A stretch of DNA of 64,000 bases from Cephalopachus bancanus (lineage: Eukaryota; Chordata; Mammalia; Primates; Tarsiidae), in the NCBI GenBank assembly GCA_027257055.1, contig JAPVLO010000019.1:13349001-13413000 (forward strand), written 5' to 3'. A program made the position numbers and the translations under genes. The notes beneath the pieces are model-generated. The model searched no databases. It worked only from the letters and a program-made list of their open reading frames with translations, and was not told the DNA's origin. Below are positions 33,510 through 45,890 of this stretch, piece by piece (position 1 is the first letter of the stretch; every line of letters starts with the position of its first letter).

Positions 33510-35179
33510 TCCTAGGAAACAGATCCTCAGAATAGAATTTCATATTTTGTTTACTCGCCCTCATGCAATGGCAGAAGGAAAGAGATCGTCACCAAAAGAT
33601 CTGCAAGCCTTTAGTTAATATATATAAGCAAGAATGGGAGAACATATAAGGCAGATCTTAAGAATTAGTTACCTTATCATGCAATGAAAAGGGGATTAAT
33701 TGGGGGGGGAACTATATTTATAGTTAGTGAATAAATTTTGTACCATAAATGATACAGAGAATTGACAAGTTCCCAACTGTGGTGCTGCAAAAGATCCAAG
33801 CTAGTATCATTTCTGGGCAACAGCCAATAAGTTGGAAAACAAGGTATTGGAGCAAGGAAGGCAACTTTATTTTGGAGTGCCAGCATACTAAGAATATGGT
33901 GAACTAGTGTCCTAAAGAAACAAGTTAATATGAATTTTGTTTTCTTATATTTTAGGAGAAGGAGGAAGAGGAAGGGAGTTGAGGTCAAGAGGTGAACGAC
34001 GATCACAGAAATCTGCGAAGTAGTGAGTGTCTGAGGAGGTTGTGAATGTCTTTGTCACAATGATTCTATAAATCTTTACCATAGTATTATTAGAAGTTAG
34101 CTTTAAGAAGGGACTATTATCCTTGGCCTATGTGCATAAATAAGCTGAGCAGTTAACCTAAATCTTTTACCTTAGTGGGGTGAGGGGGTGTGGAGCAAAA
34201 TGGAGTTAGTCATGCAAGGCTCCCTTTCACTGCTACAGTGCTGTATTTCTCAATTAACTTGTCTCAGTCTACAAAAGTTTTTATTCTCCTTCAGAGTTTA
34301 CAAGACCAATAAGGTATTTCTTGCTCCTTCTATTCTGAATTACTTTATCTTGACCAATGTTTAAAATTAGTTATATTCAAAGGAGATTATAGTTTATCTG
34401 AATCTTAAATAATTTGCTTAATTTTATAGCTAAGGTTAGTTTACTAATTGTCACCAAACTAACTCATTGCAGTCTCCTTTACTCTGCTCCCAGAAATTGC
34501 CTGAATATTTGCTACTCTTAATTTGTTTATAAACTTTTGGAGTTGAAGATGAACCTGATTCAAAATTTATTTAATAATATTTTATGTGGGTGGTATTGAG
34601 TAATTTTCCAGTCAGTGTGTGTCATCATCTATTCTGAGAGGGGGAAATCCTTTTTTTAAAAAAATTAATTCAATGTGAAAAGAAACATAGCATGCATTTT
34701 TATATATGCTACTTGAAATTAAATTATCAATCATTACTATATACCATAAACACTAAAATGACTATATTAAAATTTCAAAAGACATATTCATATGAATCCT
34801 AGTTTTTTTCCAGTTCCAATAACATTATTCAGACTAAGTTAGGAAGAAAAAAGTAATACTTTAAGTAAAGTTTTATTTTGACAATAACATTATAACTTCT
34901 GGAAACATCTCTTAATCCACATGTAAATATACCAAAAAAAAAAGTCATCTGCATGTCATGATCAAAAAACCAAATCATTACATATAAAACCTACAAAATT
35001 CATGCTGCCTAAATATTATAAGTATAAAAGCTTTGTTTTTATGATTACTGAAAAATGTTTTATATAACAAAACAGAAAATCCTAACGGAATATTAGTTAT
35101 CAGCCATGTGATGTGCAACTAAATTTCAAAAAAAGAGGAGAGACAAAGGATGCATTACTTGACTACTTTGGGATACACA
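33510..35179. other. Unassigned sequence, possibly decayed ERVL interior
   Basis: Follows an ERVL primer site, so the first few hundred bases may be ERVL interior, but no gag frame is readable. A reverse 109-codon frame at 33677-34006 has no recognised domain. Around 34200-34240 'AAAATGGAGTTAGTCATGC' has an LTR-like look. Confidence 0.4.
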
Positions 35180-35290
35180 TGGATTTTATATCTTATTTAA
35201 TATTCAAAATGACCTACTAAGGTAATTAACATCACTATCATTTTTTATGAGGGGAAACAAGTTCAGTAAATTAAGTAAGATTAGATGAAC
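35180..35290 (-). mobile_element. MIR: MIR fragment, antisense
   Basis: 'TTATTTAATATTCAAAATGA', 'CTACTAAGGTAATTAACATC' and 'TTTTTTATGAGGGGAAACAA' plus 'GTTCAG' follow the reverse MIR tail ('...CTCATTTAATCCTCACAAC...TTTTACAGATGAGGAAACTGAGG'). Confidence 0.6.
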
Positions 35291-37540
35291 CATTATTAAG
35301 ATGGCAGATACTGGTTTTGTTGAAACTTTTTATGACAATAATAGAACATAAAGATAAAACAACATAGTAAGCACTTTTGTTTATCATTTTTGTTTTGTGT
35401 TGTTTTACCATTGGAAATTTTTGAAGATAAGTGATGTGAACTGATGAATAAAAAGCCTCTGTGGACATCTCCCTTTGTGGAATTGATTTTCTCCTTCTGT
35501 CTCACTATTATCACTTGCCAATGGATCTCTTTTAACCCTCTCTAGCAGTTGTGATTTTCAAATTAGAAATAAAATGTATCAAAGTCAAAATGAATGTCAA
35601 ATTTATACCACTTTAAGAGGTATTTAATGGTTCAGTTACTATCAATTACTGTTTCGTGGAAAGAACTATACAATTAATTTCAAATTCATATATGTATAAA
35701 TAATCACAAATATTAAAGTATATAACTTAATTATGCTAGGTGTTCATATTCTATATCACCATACACTCTTACAAGCAAAGTATTATTCAGTATCATCTTA
35801 TATTATTTACCTATATATAGTTTCTTAAAATAGTGAAAAAAAATAAATTTCTGTAGAAAAAGTATACTTTTTTTCAGGAAAGAAGTTTTCAAAATATTAA
35901 TACAGTGTACTATGATGCCTTTTTAATAATACTGAATGTATCAAGAAATAAAATTAGTATCAGTTTTTATATTTTTCTGTCTATTTCAGGTGATCTATTG
36001 TAAAGATAAATTATGTTTTCTCTTAAAAACACATTTATAATAAGTGGTTAAGAATATGCAGTTAACTTTTAAAATATTTTCTTAAATATTTTAAAGCTGT
36101 GAAACACATTACAAGTTTAATAGATGTTGAAGAGCACTGTTTTTTTTCACTTGAATAAATTGTGATCATTATAGAATTAAAATGTGATAAAGTAAAGAGA
36201 TCAGAAAACATTGAGATATTTTTTAAATGTCTATATGAAATGGGATGTCAATTCTGAAAATTAAATGCCAGAAAGCTTCAGGAATGAGAAAGCAAATATA
36301 AAAATACACAGGAAAAATTTACATTTATATGACAAAAAAAAGCCTGATTTGAGAAAATAAACATTGTACACATTGAACATGAGACTATAGCCCTACTTCT
36401 CACAAGAAAGTAAAGAAAAATTGTCAGATGTCAATGAGAGTATTTGTTGCATAGAAAAAATTTCTGTCTTCTGGGCAGGCATCTCCAGACAGACTACCAG
36501 AATATAGTGGAGGAAGAAAAAAAAAGCCTAACCAATCAGGTATATTTCTTAGCATGTTTCTTAAATTGTCATGTTGTCCATACCAAAGCAAGATGATGAA
36601 AGCACAAACTGAGAGTTTATAGGAGCAATATTGACCATGAAAATTCCATGGAATTCTGTGTTGATTCTTACTTGATTGCCTTATCTTACCTTCCAGAAAA
36701 TTCAAAAAACATCTTCAGATTCTTAGACAGGAAGATAAGAAATTTTATCTCCATTTTTTCCAGGCAAAGACCTGCAAGTAAGGAAAATTTTGAAGAAGAT
36801 AACATATCTCTGTATAAGTCTCTTGATGGTCCAAGGGGGAGTATAGAAAACTTCTTTCTTTCATGAAAGTGGACTCAAAAGTTTATAATACAGGAAAAGG
36901 GAAAATTTTATGGCTATGAAAATTTAATCATTAGTTGATGATGACAGAGAATAGTAGTTCCTCTATATTTTATGCCCAAAAGGAAAATTCAGTCTTCAAA
37001 AATGGAAGATATAGTATAACTATTGGAGTAAATATTCTGAAATTAGATATAGTTACAGAGAGTAGTTGTTGCACGGAAATCATTTCAATGCACCAGCAAG
37101 CAGAAGACTGCATTTAATGCCTGTATATTCTCAAATTCCCCAACTTTCAAATAAAATATACTTTTTGGTTTTAGTGGTAAAATATTAAAAATTAAACAAA
37201 CTCTTTAGGAAAGTTGTGTGATTTAGTAGAAAATATTGCTTTTTAGTTTAACAAAACAACAGGATTTAATATGCCAAGATTTAGGACATTTTTAAAACCT
37301 AAAACAAATGTCTACTACAATGGCAATTATAGGAAACTCTCCACAAAGAACATCACAGTCATAATTAAAGAAGTTTTTCATTATCAGAATTTTAAGATTA
37401 AATTCTACTACACAACATTCTATTATAAAATATCAAAAAGAAATATTATTAATATTATATTATGAAACACACAGATGAATAATACCTACTTTCATCTCCC
37501 TTGAATATTCAGCAACTTGAAGTCCCCAGAAACACTAAGT
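35291..37540. other. Unassigned AT-rich sequence
   Basis: No gene. Reverse frame 36424-36705 (93 codons) and plus frame 36648-36866 (72 codons) overlap in a slightly GC-richer patch but match no family I know. Confidence 0.4.
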
Positions 37541-37833
37541 CTTTTTTTTTTTAAATCAGGGTCTTACTCAGTCATCCAGACTAGAATACAGCGGCATAAT
37601 CATGGCTCACTGCAGCCTCGAACTCCTGGGTTCAGGCTATCTTTCCACCTCAGCCTCCCAAGTAGCTGGGACTCCAGGTGCACACAACCATACTGGCATT
37701 TTTTAATTATTATTTCTGTAGAGGTTAGGTCTCACCATGTTGTTTAGGCTCGTCTCAAGCTCCTGGCTCAGGCAATCCTCCCACCTTGGCCTTCCAAAGT
37801 GCTGGGATTATAGGCATGGGACACCATGCACAG
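37541..37833 (-). mobile_element. Alu: AluJ-like dimer, antisense
   Basis: 'CTCACTGCAGCCTCGAACTC', 'CCTCAGCCTCCCAAGTAGCT', 'TGTTGTTTAGGCTCGTCTCA' and 'AAAGTGCTGGGATTATAGGC' give a full dimer. Its sequence is the general old AluJ type rather than the strepsirrhine-specific type of the other copies, so it is probably an older insertion. Confidence 0.93.
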
Positions 37834-38729
37834 GTTCAGACATTTTTAATCACTTGTATTTCATGCTATGTGTAAGGTTCACTGGAAAAAATTTCTCAGA
37901 AATTCTACAAAAATGTATTCTAAGAAAGCTAGAGTTATAAGAGGAGATAAAGGTTTAGAAGCTGTGAGACTCTATTTTCCTTTTTGAAATCTTTATTAAA
38001 ATAATCTCAATTGGAGAGATTAGTTTTGAAAGGGTAAACTCAGGCAAAGTGAGCTGGTATTGTGGGAATAATGCAAGATTGCAACAAAGAAGAAAGAAGT
38101 AAAGTTCATTATTCACCTTTTCCAGATGGAAAAGGGACCAGCACTCAGGTGAGTGTGGTTCCAAAGGGTCCTCATGGACAGCTATTACTAGAAGATTGAT
38201 ATGAATGACTAGAAGAAAGATTGTTAGGAGAACTGGACATACTGAAGGGGATTGAATAATCACTGATTTCTAAGGTCTGACCCAGGGAAACCAGTTCTGG
38301 GAACCAGTTTTGGGAAAGGTGATTTTTCTTATTAGTTATTATAAGGTAAGAAGGATGTGGAAGCCACACAAGCTATTTAGCAAAGTGTGTCAGTGGTAAA
38401 ACTTAAGCAAAATGGCTATACTAAGGTAAAATGGTTCTGCTGAAGCTAAATCTATTCTAAGTTTCCTGGGGTCCCTCCTTTCAAGTGTGATCCCTGGAAA
38501 TTGAAAATGATGAAGTTCTTTTCACAGAAAGAGAGCACAGTGGATTTTAAAACTATAAGACATTGAGATTAGAAATCTAAAAAAGAATTGGTAGCAAATA
38601 CTTGGCAAGAAAACCTATGAATACTAGGAGTCTACCTTATTCCTTTTTGGAATTCAACATTCAACTAGAAAATCAGGTGACTACTGTATATTGCTGAATT
38701 AATTATTTCTGCAAAACAATCCACCAAAT
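37834..38729. other. Unassigned sequence
   Basis: No gene. Reverse frames at 37955-38369 (102 and 65 codons) overlap in a region with an LTR-like composition, but I recognise no protein or LTR family. Confidence 0.4.
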
Positions 38730-39140
38730 ATTTCGTTGTTTAAAAAACAGTCGTATTTAGCTCACTCTATATCAACAGCTTTGTCTGAGCTTATCTAGAT
38801 GACTTGTCTGGGCTCCCTTGAACTCCCATATGTATCCAGGAGTCAGAGCTGTGTATTGCCTGTTTTCAAATGGTATCAGCAGGAACAGTTGGGCCTACTG
38901 ATGTAAATGGACATGAATAGGATGCTATAGCACTTTTAAACATGTTTCTCATATCCCTCTAATAGACTGCACTAGGAATTTTCTCACAGTGAAAGCCTGA
39001 GTGCAGGAGCCCCAAAAGAGCAAAACAAGCTTTCCAAGTAGTCTGCAAACTCTGTTAGCAACAAATCTGCTGAACTCGGTTAAGCCATTCATGTGACTGA
39101 GCCCAGAATCAAGAAGCGCTTCAGATTATCCACGGTGGAA
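38730..39140 (+). repeat. Ancient repeat, shares family with 48640-48975
   Basis: 'TTTAGCTCACTCTATATCAA', then 'GGCTCCCTTGAACTCCCATA', match the '...GGGCTCAGCTGGGCAGTTCT...' class of a common mammalian repeat. Diverged; family name not assigned. Confidence 0.45.
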
Positions 39141-39669
39141 AAAATGAATATTGGGCCATCAATGTAATTACTCTATCACAATCTACCCTTTGGCCACAGC
39201 TCTTTCATATGCAAACCATGCTCCACTCTACTCAGGATCTCTAAAATTTTGTCCAGTCCTGCCTCTGGCTTTGCGTCCAGGATACTGCATTTTCATCAGG
39301 TCCAGATGCAACTCTTCTGATGTGACCTCCAAAAACACAAGTCATTTAATCCTGGAAACCGCCTATATAAAAGTAATATAGGGCTATGGGATAAAGGCTG
39401 TGAAAGACACTCAAGCCCTGCAAAGTTGCAACTATGGTTAGAAATGAAGGAATGTGCTGTTTCTAAGTTTGCTTTCAAATAGAGAGTAACAATTATCTTC
39501 ATGTCCTGATCTCTGGAGAGGGGGAAAGCTGCTTGGGAGGTTGATAAATACATTTTCTCTTAAATGATGAATCTAAGTCACATAGACCTTCTTGACGGCA
39601 TCCCTAAATTTGATTAGCCAAAGGGTGCAAGAAGTTTAATCTCTGGGGATCCCATCCCTATATACCTTT
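39141..39669. other. Unassigned sequence immediately 5' of the ERV
   Basis: No gene. Opposite frames at 39151-39381 and 39296-39553 are unsupported. The last five bases, CCTTT (39665-39669), are the left target-site repeat of the retrovirus. Confidence 0.4.
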
Positions 39670-40084
39670 TGTGAGAAACATTCTAATGGTTCATTTTCAA
39701 GGCCTGTCTAAGCAAGCTGGCAGATGTAGCAATCTTCAACCCCAGCTCTTGGTGGGCTCCTAAACAATCAGGAGTTGGAAATGGGCCAATGAGAAAACAA
39801 CACATTATTCTTAAAAAAAAAAAAGAAAGAAAGAAAGAAAAGAAAAGAAACTTAATCAGGGAAGGGAACCAAGAATAACCTTATAAGGGGGGGAAAATGG
39901 AACTTTGTTGGCATCCTGAAAAGATTGTACACCCCATAGTACTCAACCAATAAGGAATCAGGAGAGGAATTTGTACACTAAGGAATAAATTGCTTGCTGT
40001 AGCCCCCTCTAAGTCTACCTTCTACTATAATCCATGTCTCCGTGTCCATCCTTTCATTTTGGGCAGATGAGTTTGTTTCCCATG
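39670..40084 (+). repeat. 5' LTR of the ERV
   Basis: Starts TGTGAGAAACATTC and ends GTTTGTTTCCCATG, the last two bases being a decayed CA compared with the 3' copy. Near 39811-39850 it carries an A-run grown into a (GAAA)n microsatellite that is absent from the 3' LTR. A block of about 45-55 bases in the 3' LTR (near 46336-46385) is missing here, around 40007-40012. Promoter and polyadenylation signals are not clear; 'AATAAA' occurs near 39983. Confidence 0.92.
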
Positions 40085-40087
40085 ATT

Positions 40088-40105
40088 TGAGGGCTGGCCC
40101 AGGAT
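40088..40105 (+). other. Primer binding site, tRNA-Pro-like
   Basis: Three bases after the LTR. TGAGGGCTGGCCCAGGAT matches the classic proline-tRNA primer site TGGGGGCTCGTCCGGGAT at 14 of 18 positions by my count. The changes are mostly CpG-type or G/A transitions. Confidence 0.7.
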
Positions 40106-40589
40106 TATCTGCATCTATGGGAGAGGAACTCCAGCAGAGGGGGAGGCACACCCCACCAGATTTTTTGGTGGTCTTCTCTACTCGAGTGGCTCAGCTCCCC
40201 ATGGAACTATACATATGTCAGAGACAGTTGTGCCAGAGACAGCAGAGATGAGAAAAGGAAAGAGATAGCAGGCATCATGGCAACCAAGCAACCTCGTGCA
40301 CAAGCCAAGGTAGGAAAATTGGACTCTAAGTACGGCCTTGGTGGTTAGACAGTTTTGGTGGTGGAATGTGTGTGACTGAGACGTATCCTAGATACGAAGC
40401 AAATGCAGAGTCTCAAACTAAGGTTCTGTTCTCCCATAAGGGAAACTACCAGAGACAGATGAAGCAGGTACCAGCATGTGCAAGAAACCATCAGGAGGGG
40501 GTGTTGAGTACATAGGGAAACTCAGACACCGGGGTTATCAACCTAACCAAAAATAGGGAATAAAAATTCTCAAAGGAGTGTCAAGTCAA
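40106..40589 (+). other. ERV leader, no gene
   Basis: Noncoding stretch between primer site and gag. A 69-codon frame at 40042-40251 crosses the LTR end and is not a viral gene. Packaging signal position is expected here by analogy but not visible. Confidence 0.5.
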
Positions 40590-41165
40590 TGACCCAGGAG
40601 GAAGGGAAAAAAGAAGGGAGGAGGTCCCTTCCAATGACATTCCTCCAGATAATCCAATGGGGGAAATGTTAAAATGATGGAGAACCAGTTCCCAGACTAA
40701 AGACAAGGAGAAACAAAAGATAATCATGTATTGTTGTTTTGTCTGGACTAAGGAGCCAATGCGCAAACCTGTAGTTTTCTGGTCACAGTTTGGCTTAGAG
40801 GAGGACTGAATGTGCCAGACCCTCGTACTTCATGTTACTGATAAGGCTTCATCCTTGCATGAGGAAACAGATTATACTCTTGTCTAGCTGCCTGGAGCAG
40901 TTTCTATGCTCCTCCTTAAGGCCAATGGAATGGGCCCCAAGGAAAACTCTTGGGACCCTCTTTCTGGTCTCTCTCTTCCTTATGGGGAACAGAAAAGCCA
41001 GAGGCAGTCAGGTCACACAGGGTCCTCAGAGGCTCTGCACCAGGGGACACAAGGCTCCAAGAAAGTTCTAAGCCAGCTGCCCCTTCAAGCCTCTACTCAA
41101 ACCTAAGGAAGAAATTGGAACAATGCAAAAAGACATATAGAAAACTTTCCTTTCCCTTCCAAGCT
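40590..41165 (+). pseudogene. gag: ERV gag remnant, matrix region
   Basis: Gag normally provides matrix, capsid and nucleocapsid. Here one frame from about 40627 reads matrix-like sequence: 'IPPDNPMGEML' then a stop at 40675, and 'IMYCCFVWTKEPM' with 'VVFWSQFG', typical of gammaretroviral matrix. A second stop follows at 40807, and the frame continues through a proline-rich stretch near 40960. Capsid and nucleocapsid cannot be found. The upstream start is in another frame. The sequence then jumps to RT near 41240, so the 3' part of gag, protease and the 5' part of RT are deleted. Confidence 0.75.
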
Positions 41166-41239
41166 CTCTGTGGAGGTTTGTAAAATGTTTCCCCTTAGGG
41201 AAAATCTTATAATGGGAAAGAAGCAACAGTATCGCTAGA

Positions 41240-42740
41240 AGGTACTACTGCAGGGTTTCACCGCAGCCCAAAATTGATTTGGCCAGAGTTTAGAAACTGC
41301 CCTGGAGGAATTTCAACCCAGGGCAGGGACCCAGCTATTGCAATATGTAGATGATTTACTAATCTCTGAAAAAGAAAAGAGAGGGAGTATCAGAGACTAC
41401 TAGTAGTTTGCTCAACTTTCTAGGACAAAAAGGGCTGCAAGTTTCAAGAAATAAGCTACAATTTGTAGAAAAGGAGGCTAAATATTTAAAACGTCAGTGA
41501 AGAGAAATGATGAATAAACCCAGAAAGAATAGCCAGCATAGCGAGCCTGGCCCTACCCAAAATGAAGAGAAAACTCAAAAAGTTTTTAGGACCTACTGGC
41601 TATTGCCAGCTGTGGATTAAATCTTATGTCCCCAAAATAAGAATTTTGTATCTAATACTGTTAGAGAAGAAACCTAACCCCTTACAATGGTCTCAGGAGG
41701 AAAATCAAACTATAGATGATTTAAAGTGGACCCTCGTTACAGTCCCTGTCCTGGATCTTCCATCCCTAGACAAGCCATTTCACTTGTTTGCCACCATGAA
41801 TCAAGGTGTGGCTCTTGGGGTACTAACCCAAACCTGGGGGGAGGAAGAATCAGCCTGCCATTTTTGTTTCTAAACTCCTCAACCCTGTCTCTTGAGGATG
41901 ACCAGAATGTGTACAGGCAGTGGCAGCCACTGCCCTATTAGTAAAAAATACAGAAAATTGACCTTTGGGGGAACCTTAATAATCAGGGCCGGGCTCGGTG
42001 GCTCAGCCTGTAATCCCAGAGCTTTGGGAGGCCGAGGTGAGTGGACCCGCCTGGGCAACTTGGCGAGACCTCATCTCTACAATAAATCAAAAAAAAAATT
42101 AGCCGGGCGTGGTAACACATGCCTGTAGTTCCAGCTACATGGAAGGTTGAGGTGGAAGGATCGCCAGAGCCCAGCAGGTCAAGGGTGACAGAGTGAGACT
42201 CTAACTCAAAAAAAAAAAAAAAAATCAGTACTCCTTACCAAGTCAGAACCCTACTCAACCAAAACAAGCAGGGAGATGGCTAACTGATTCTCAAATCCTA
42301 AAACATGAGGCTATGCTATTAGAAGAGTGACTTAATTTTAACCACAAATGCTTGTCTAAACTCAGCTAGTTTCCTATGCAAAGATGTTGAGAACCCAGAA
42401 ACAATAGATCACAACTGCTTGGGTATAATTAAATATCAAAGCAAAGTTAGTCCAGACCTACAATAGATCTCGTTACATGAAGGGGCAGCACTATTTATAG
42501 ATGGGTCCTCCCGAACAATAGAGGGTAAGAGGCATAATGGATATGTACTTGTTGACGGGAATCAACAGTTTATATGTGAGGAGGGTCGACTGCCTAACAA
42601 TTGCTCTGCACAAACCTGTGAATTTAATGCTCTCATTCAAACCTTAAATTTTCCTACAGAACAGGAGGGTGCCATGTATACTGACTCCACATATGCCTTT
42701 GGGAAAATCTGGACAGAACAAGGTCTCTTCAACAGCAAGG
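41240..42740 (+). pseudogene. pol: ERV pol remnant: reverse transcriptase and RNase H
   Basis: RT copies viral RNA to DNA and RNase H removes the RNA. The catalytic YVDD box is intact at 41344-41355 inside 'TQLLQYVDDLLIS'; an in-frame stop lies about 90 bases upstream. A 103-codon frame at 41562-41873 is the RT thumb/connection ('KKFLGPTGYCQLWI', 'DKPFHLFATMNQGVALGVL'). An Alu splits the connection at 41987-42222. RNase H resumes with 'FIDGSS' (first aspartate 42500-42502) and 'AMYTDSTYAF' (third acidic residue 42683-42685). Multiple frameshifts; the 5' third of RT is missing. Confidence 0.9.
41987..42222 (+). mobile_element. Alu: Alu in ERV pol, internally deleted
   Basis: 'GGCCGGGCTCGGTGGCTCAG' to an A17 tail. 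The left arm lacks about 25 bases between 'GAGGTGAGTGGA' and 'CCCGCCTGGGCAAC'; the right arm lacks about 40 bases between 'CAGCAGGTCAAGGG' and 'TGACAGAGTGAGAC'. Flanked by a short AATCAG repeat (41981-41986 and 42223-42228). Confidence 0.94.
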
Positions 42741-42949
42741 GAAACAAATGAGTACATGGGGAGCTAATCAAAGAGGTCTTGAAAAGCCGCCTGCTGCCAA
42801 CGGAAATAGCAGTAGTACGTGTGAATGGTCACCCAAAGGGGACTACCTTGGAGGCCGTAGAAAACAGACTTGCAGACAAGGTTGCAAAACAAACTGCTCT
42901 AGTAAAGGAGGTTAAAAGAGGTTAAACTCTTAAGTCTCATTCCTAGCGT

Positions 42950-44050
42950 CCCCCAAGTAACACTAAAGCCTCAATTCACTAAAGAGGAAGAAGGGGAACT
43001 AAACAATTTGGGAGCTGTTTGAAATGGGGATGGACATGGTTCCTCTAGGATGGGAGGGAAGTGATTAGCAAGCCTATAATGAAAAGATTAATGCCTATGC
43101 TATACAAGGGGAGGCAATGTGTCATGTGTGACGCCATATTAAAAACATATGACTGCATGGGCATCTATACCATTGCCAAGCAAGTATGTAAAGGCTGTAT
43201 AACCTGTGAGAAAGTAAATAAAAAAGTAATTCAAAAGCAAGCTGTGGGAGGAAGGCCTCCAGAACTGAGACTATTCCAAAGCATTCAGGTAGATTTCACA
43301 GAAATGCCAAAAATAGGGAAATTAAGATACTTATGAATGATATTAGATCACCTCTCAGGTTGGGTGGAGGTCTTCCCCTCGCCACTGCCACCAAAGGGTC
43401 TGTAATCAAAATAATTCTGAAACAAATTACTCCTCAATTTGGACTAGTGGAAAGTGTAGACTAAAATAATGGAAGTCATTTTATATCATGGATATTGAAG
43501 GGGGTAACAAAAAGCTTACAGATTCAATGGAATTACCATACCCCCGGCACCCTCCATCCTCATGGAAAGGAAAAAGAACAAATCAAACCCTCAAAAAGCA
43601 CATTACTAAATTAATAATGGAAACTAAATTACTCTGGGTAAAGTGCCTTCCAATTGCACTCCTCAGAATCAGGACAATCCCACAAAACAATGTGGGCTTG
43701 TCTCCTTATAAATTCCACTATGAACTCTAAGGACCAATTTCTAAAAACCTATATACGGCCATATCTTCCAATTTATCATCCCTTAGGTTAAAAAGACTTC
43801 TTGCCCAGACCCTGCCCCTCAAGTCTGCTGTTCATCCCTTCTGCTCTGCCAGTTTCATCCTCAAGAAAACCTGGAAGGATAACAAACTCCAGCCGAGTTG
43901 GGAAGGTCCCTATCAAGTACTCCTTACTACTGAGACTGCTGTGCAAATGACCAAGAAAGGATAAATTCACTATATCCGAGGTAAGGGAGAAATAACTCAG
44001 AAAAAGCCAAAGGTCTATGGGAAGTATGTAGATCCCCTGAAGAATCCTTA
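42950..44050 (+). pseudogene. pol: ERV pol remnant: integrase
   Basis: Integrase inserts viral DNA. 43061-43336 is a 91-codon frame with the zinc-finger cysteines ('CKGCITCEKVN') and the first catalytic aspartate in 'IQVDFTEMP' (43292-43294), ending at a stop at 43335. The second catalytic segment reads 'NNGSHF' just after a stop. The third shows 'SSWKGKRTN', where the usual catalytic glutamate is replaced by lysine. 43488-43730 covers that part. The C-terminal domain is readable to about 44050 ('KLQPSWEGPYQVLLT'). Several stops; inactive. Confidence 0.88.
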
Positions 44051-44104
44051 AGGGTCATTCTTAGGAAAGTTCCATGAGAAACATGGGCCAGGTTCAAATT
44101 TGGT

Positions 44105-45420
44105 ATTTAACATAGATAGGATATATGATCATGAACAGGATGGAAGGTAATGGGAACACATGGATATCCAATCAAGTTGGTAATAAATGCAACAAAAACT
44201 CTAACACCCCAAACCATTCAGTTTGATGCATGTAAATTTCTACCCTGTGGAGTTTTAGAAAATCAGAAACAATTATCACAAACAAAAAAATACCTTTACC
44301 CAGACCCAAGCATTGGCTACAGTAACACAAGTCCCTGCCCCAGTTGAAATGATGTCTGGTGGACCACCCAATGAAAAGAACAGACAGTAAACCTGGGGTA
44401 GGTTACCCCAGATTGAAAAACTTTAAAAAATAAAATACATCGTTCTAAGGGCATTCCACCAGAAGTATGTCAGAACTTAAAATGCAACCCTATACTTTTA
44501 ACTATTAACAACCCAATTGTCCTAGATCAACAGCCAAGGGTAGCATCTTGGGTATACAATTAGAAGCAGATATCACAGGAAAAGACTCTAGGACAACTAG
44601 TCCTTAGGTTAGTTAATAATAGCACATCAAATATACCAACCCCCAGTCCTGGAGGACATAACAATCCTCCTAATAATGATCCCAAGAGGGTAACTATAGT
44701 TAAAGTCAAGGATTTAAGATAGACATTTGAAATTAAAACAGGACATGGTGATGTCAATGCCTGGGTAGAATGGGTTAAATTATCTGTGCATGCGCTCAAC
44801 AAAAGCAACTGCTATGCTTGCACTGCAGGGCGGCCACAGATACAGGTAGTTACAGTTCCTCATGGATGAGATACAGACCCTGCAGGGATGAGTTGCATGA
44901 TGACCCTATACCAAAACAAGAATGCATGGGGAAATGAAATCTGCAAGAGCTTGTCATTGCTCTTTTCTACATTGCGGAAGTCAAACCCAAGGGCAAGCCC
45001 CTCTTTCTCTGTAGGACCGATGAATTACTCCACTCGCCTCTCAAGGCAGGGAGAGGAGTTCAGTAAGCCTATAGGAAACCTGTTGACCTGTACCCATATC
45101 CTAAATGTCACTGGTGAATTGAGTCACAATTACTCTAACCTGCACATCCTGCGAGTGGATGTTTGGTGGTACTGTGGAATAAGGGGCCTACACAACTTGT
45201 TGTCATCCAGTTAGTCCAACTTGCCATTCCACTCACCTTGGCATTCCATCAAACTGCTGAGGGTAACAGTGCCCATCACTGAAACTGAAGGACTCTAGAA
45301 GGATCCTTTAACTCCAATGTGTACATAGATTCAATAGGAGTCCCAAAAGGAGTCCCCAGTGAATTTAAGGCCAGAAATCAGATAGCTGCCACATTTAAGT
45401 CATCACTCTTTTTGTGGTCC
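44105..45420 (+). pseudogene. env: ERV env remnant: surface subunit
   Basis: The surface subunit binds a host receptor in a working virus. Here pieces are readable in different frames: 44150-44347 (65 codons, with 'TPQTIQFDACKFLPCG'), then a heavily broken middle, then 'NCYACTAGRP' near 44810 and a 108-codon frame at 44888-45214 ('DVWWYCGIRGL' near its end). Cysteine-rich motifs are typical of gammaretroviral env. No signal peptide or furin cleavage site can be located. Stops and frameshifts are frequent; it cannot make a protein. Confidence 0.8.
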
Positions 45421-45429
45421 ACCATTAAT

Positions 45430-45890
45430 AAGAAGGTAGATTGAATCAATTATGTATAATGCAATCACAAAGTTTTATTAACTACACCAGGGATGACCTC
45501 CAAGGGAAAGCCAGTCAATTGGATGCCACCAGTCAGATGGCATGGAAAAATTGAATTGCATTAAACATGATCCTGGCAAAGAAAGGAAAAGTTTGTGTCA
45601 TGTTAGGAGGGAAATGCTGTACTTTTATCCCAAATAATACCACCCCTAATAAAACCATCACCAAAGCCTTACAGGGACTAACAACGATAGCTAATGAATT
45701 AACAAAACAATGTGGTATTAATGATCCATTCACAAACTGATTAAAAGAATGGTTTAGAAAATGAAAGAAAATGGTAGCCTCGGTCCTAATCTCTCTTATA
45801 ATTATGGCAGGAATCTTAATGGCAATGGGAATTAACACAGAGATTCATAGAAACCCCAATTAACAAACAAATGCCCATAATGTACCCATA
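45430..45890 (+). pseudogene. env: ERV env remnant: transmembrane subunit
   Basis: The transmembrane subunit drives membrane fusion in intact viruses. The gamma-type CX6CC disulfide motif is preserved at 45594-45620 ('CVMLGGKCC'), followed by 'TFIPNNTTPNKTIT' and a hydrophobic anchor segment near 45774-45832 ('VLISLIIMAGILMAMGI'). Upstream, the heptad region carries a stop in front of the conserved segment (about 45553), and further stops occur at about 45738 and 45762. Clearly non-functional, but the subunit type is unambiguous. Confidence 0.88.

Noticed and set aside
44105..45890. ERV env as a possible domesticated gene
   Set aside because: Several stops and frameshifts across both subunits; only fragments of up to 108 codons are open.
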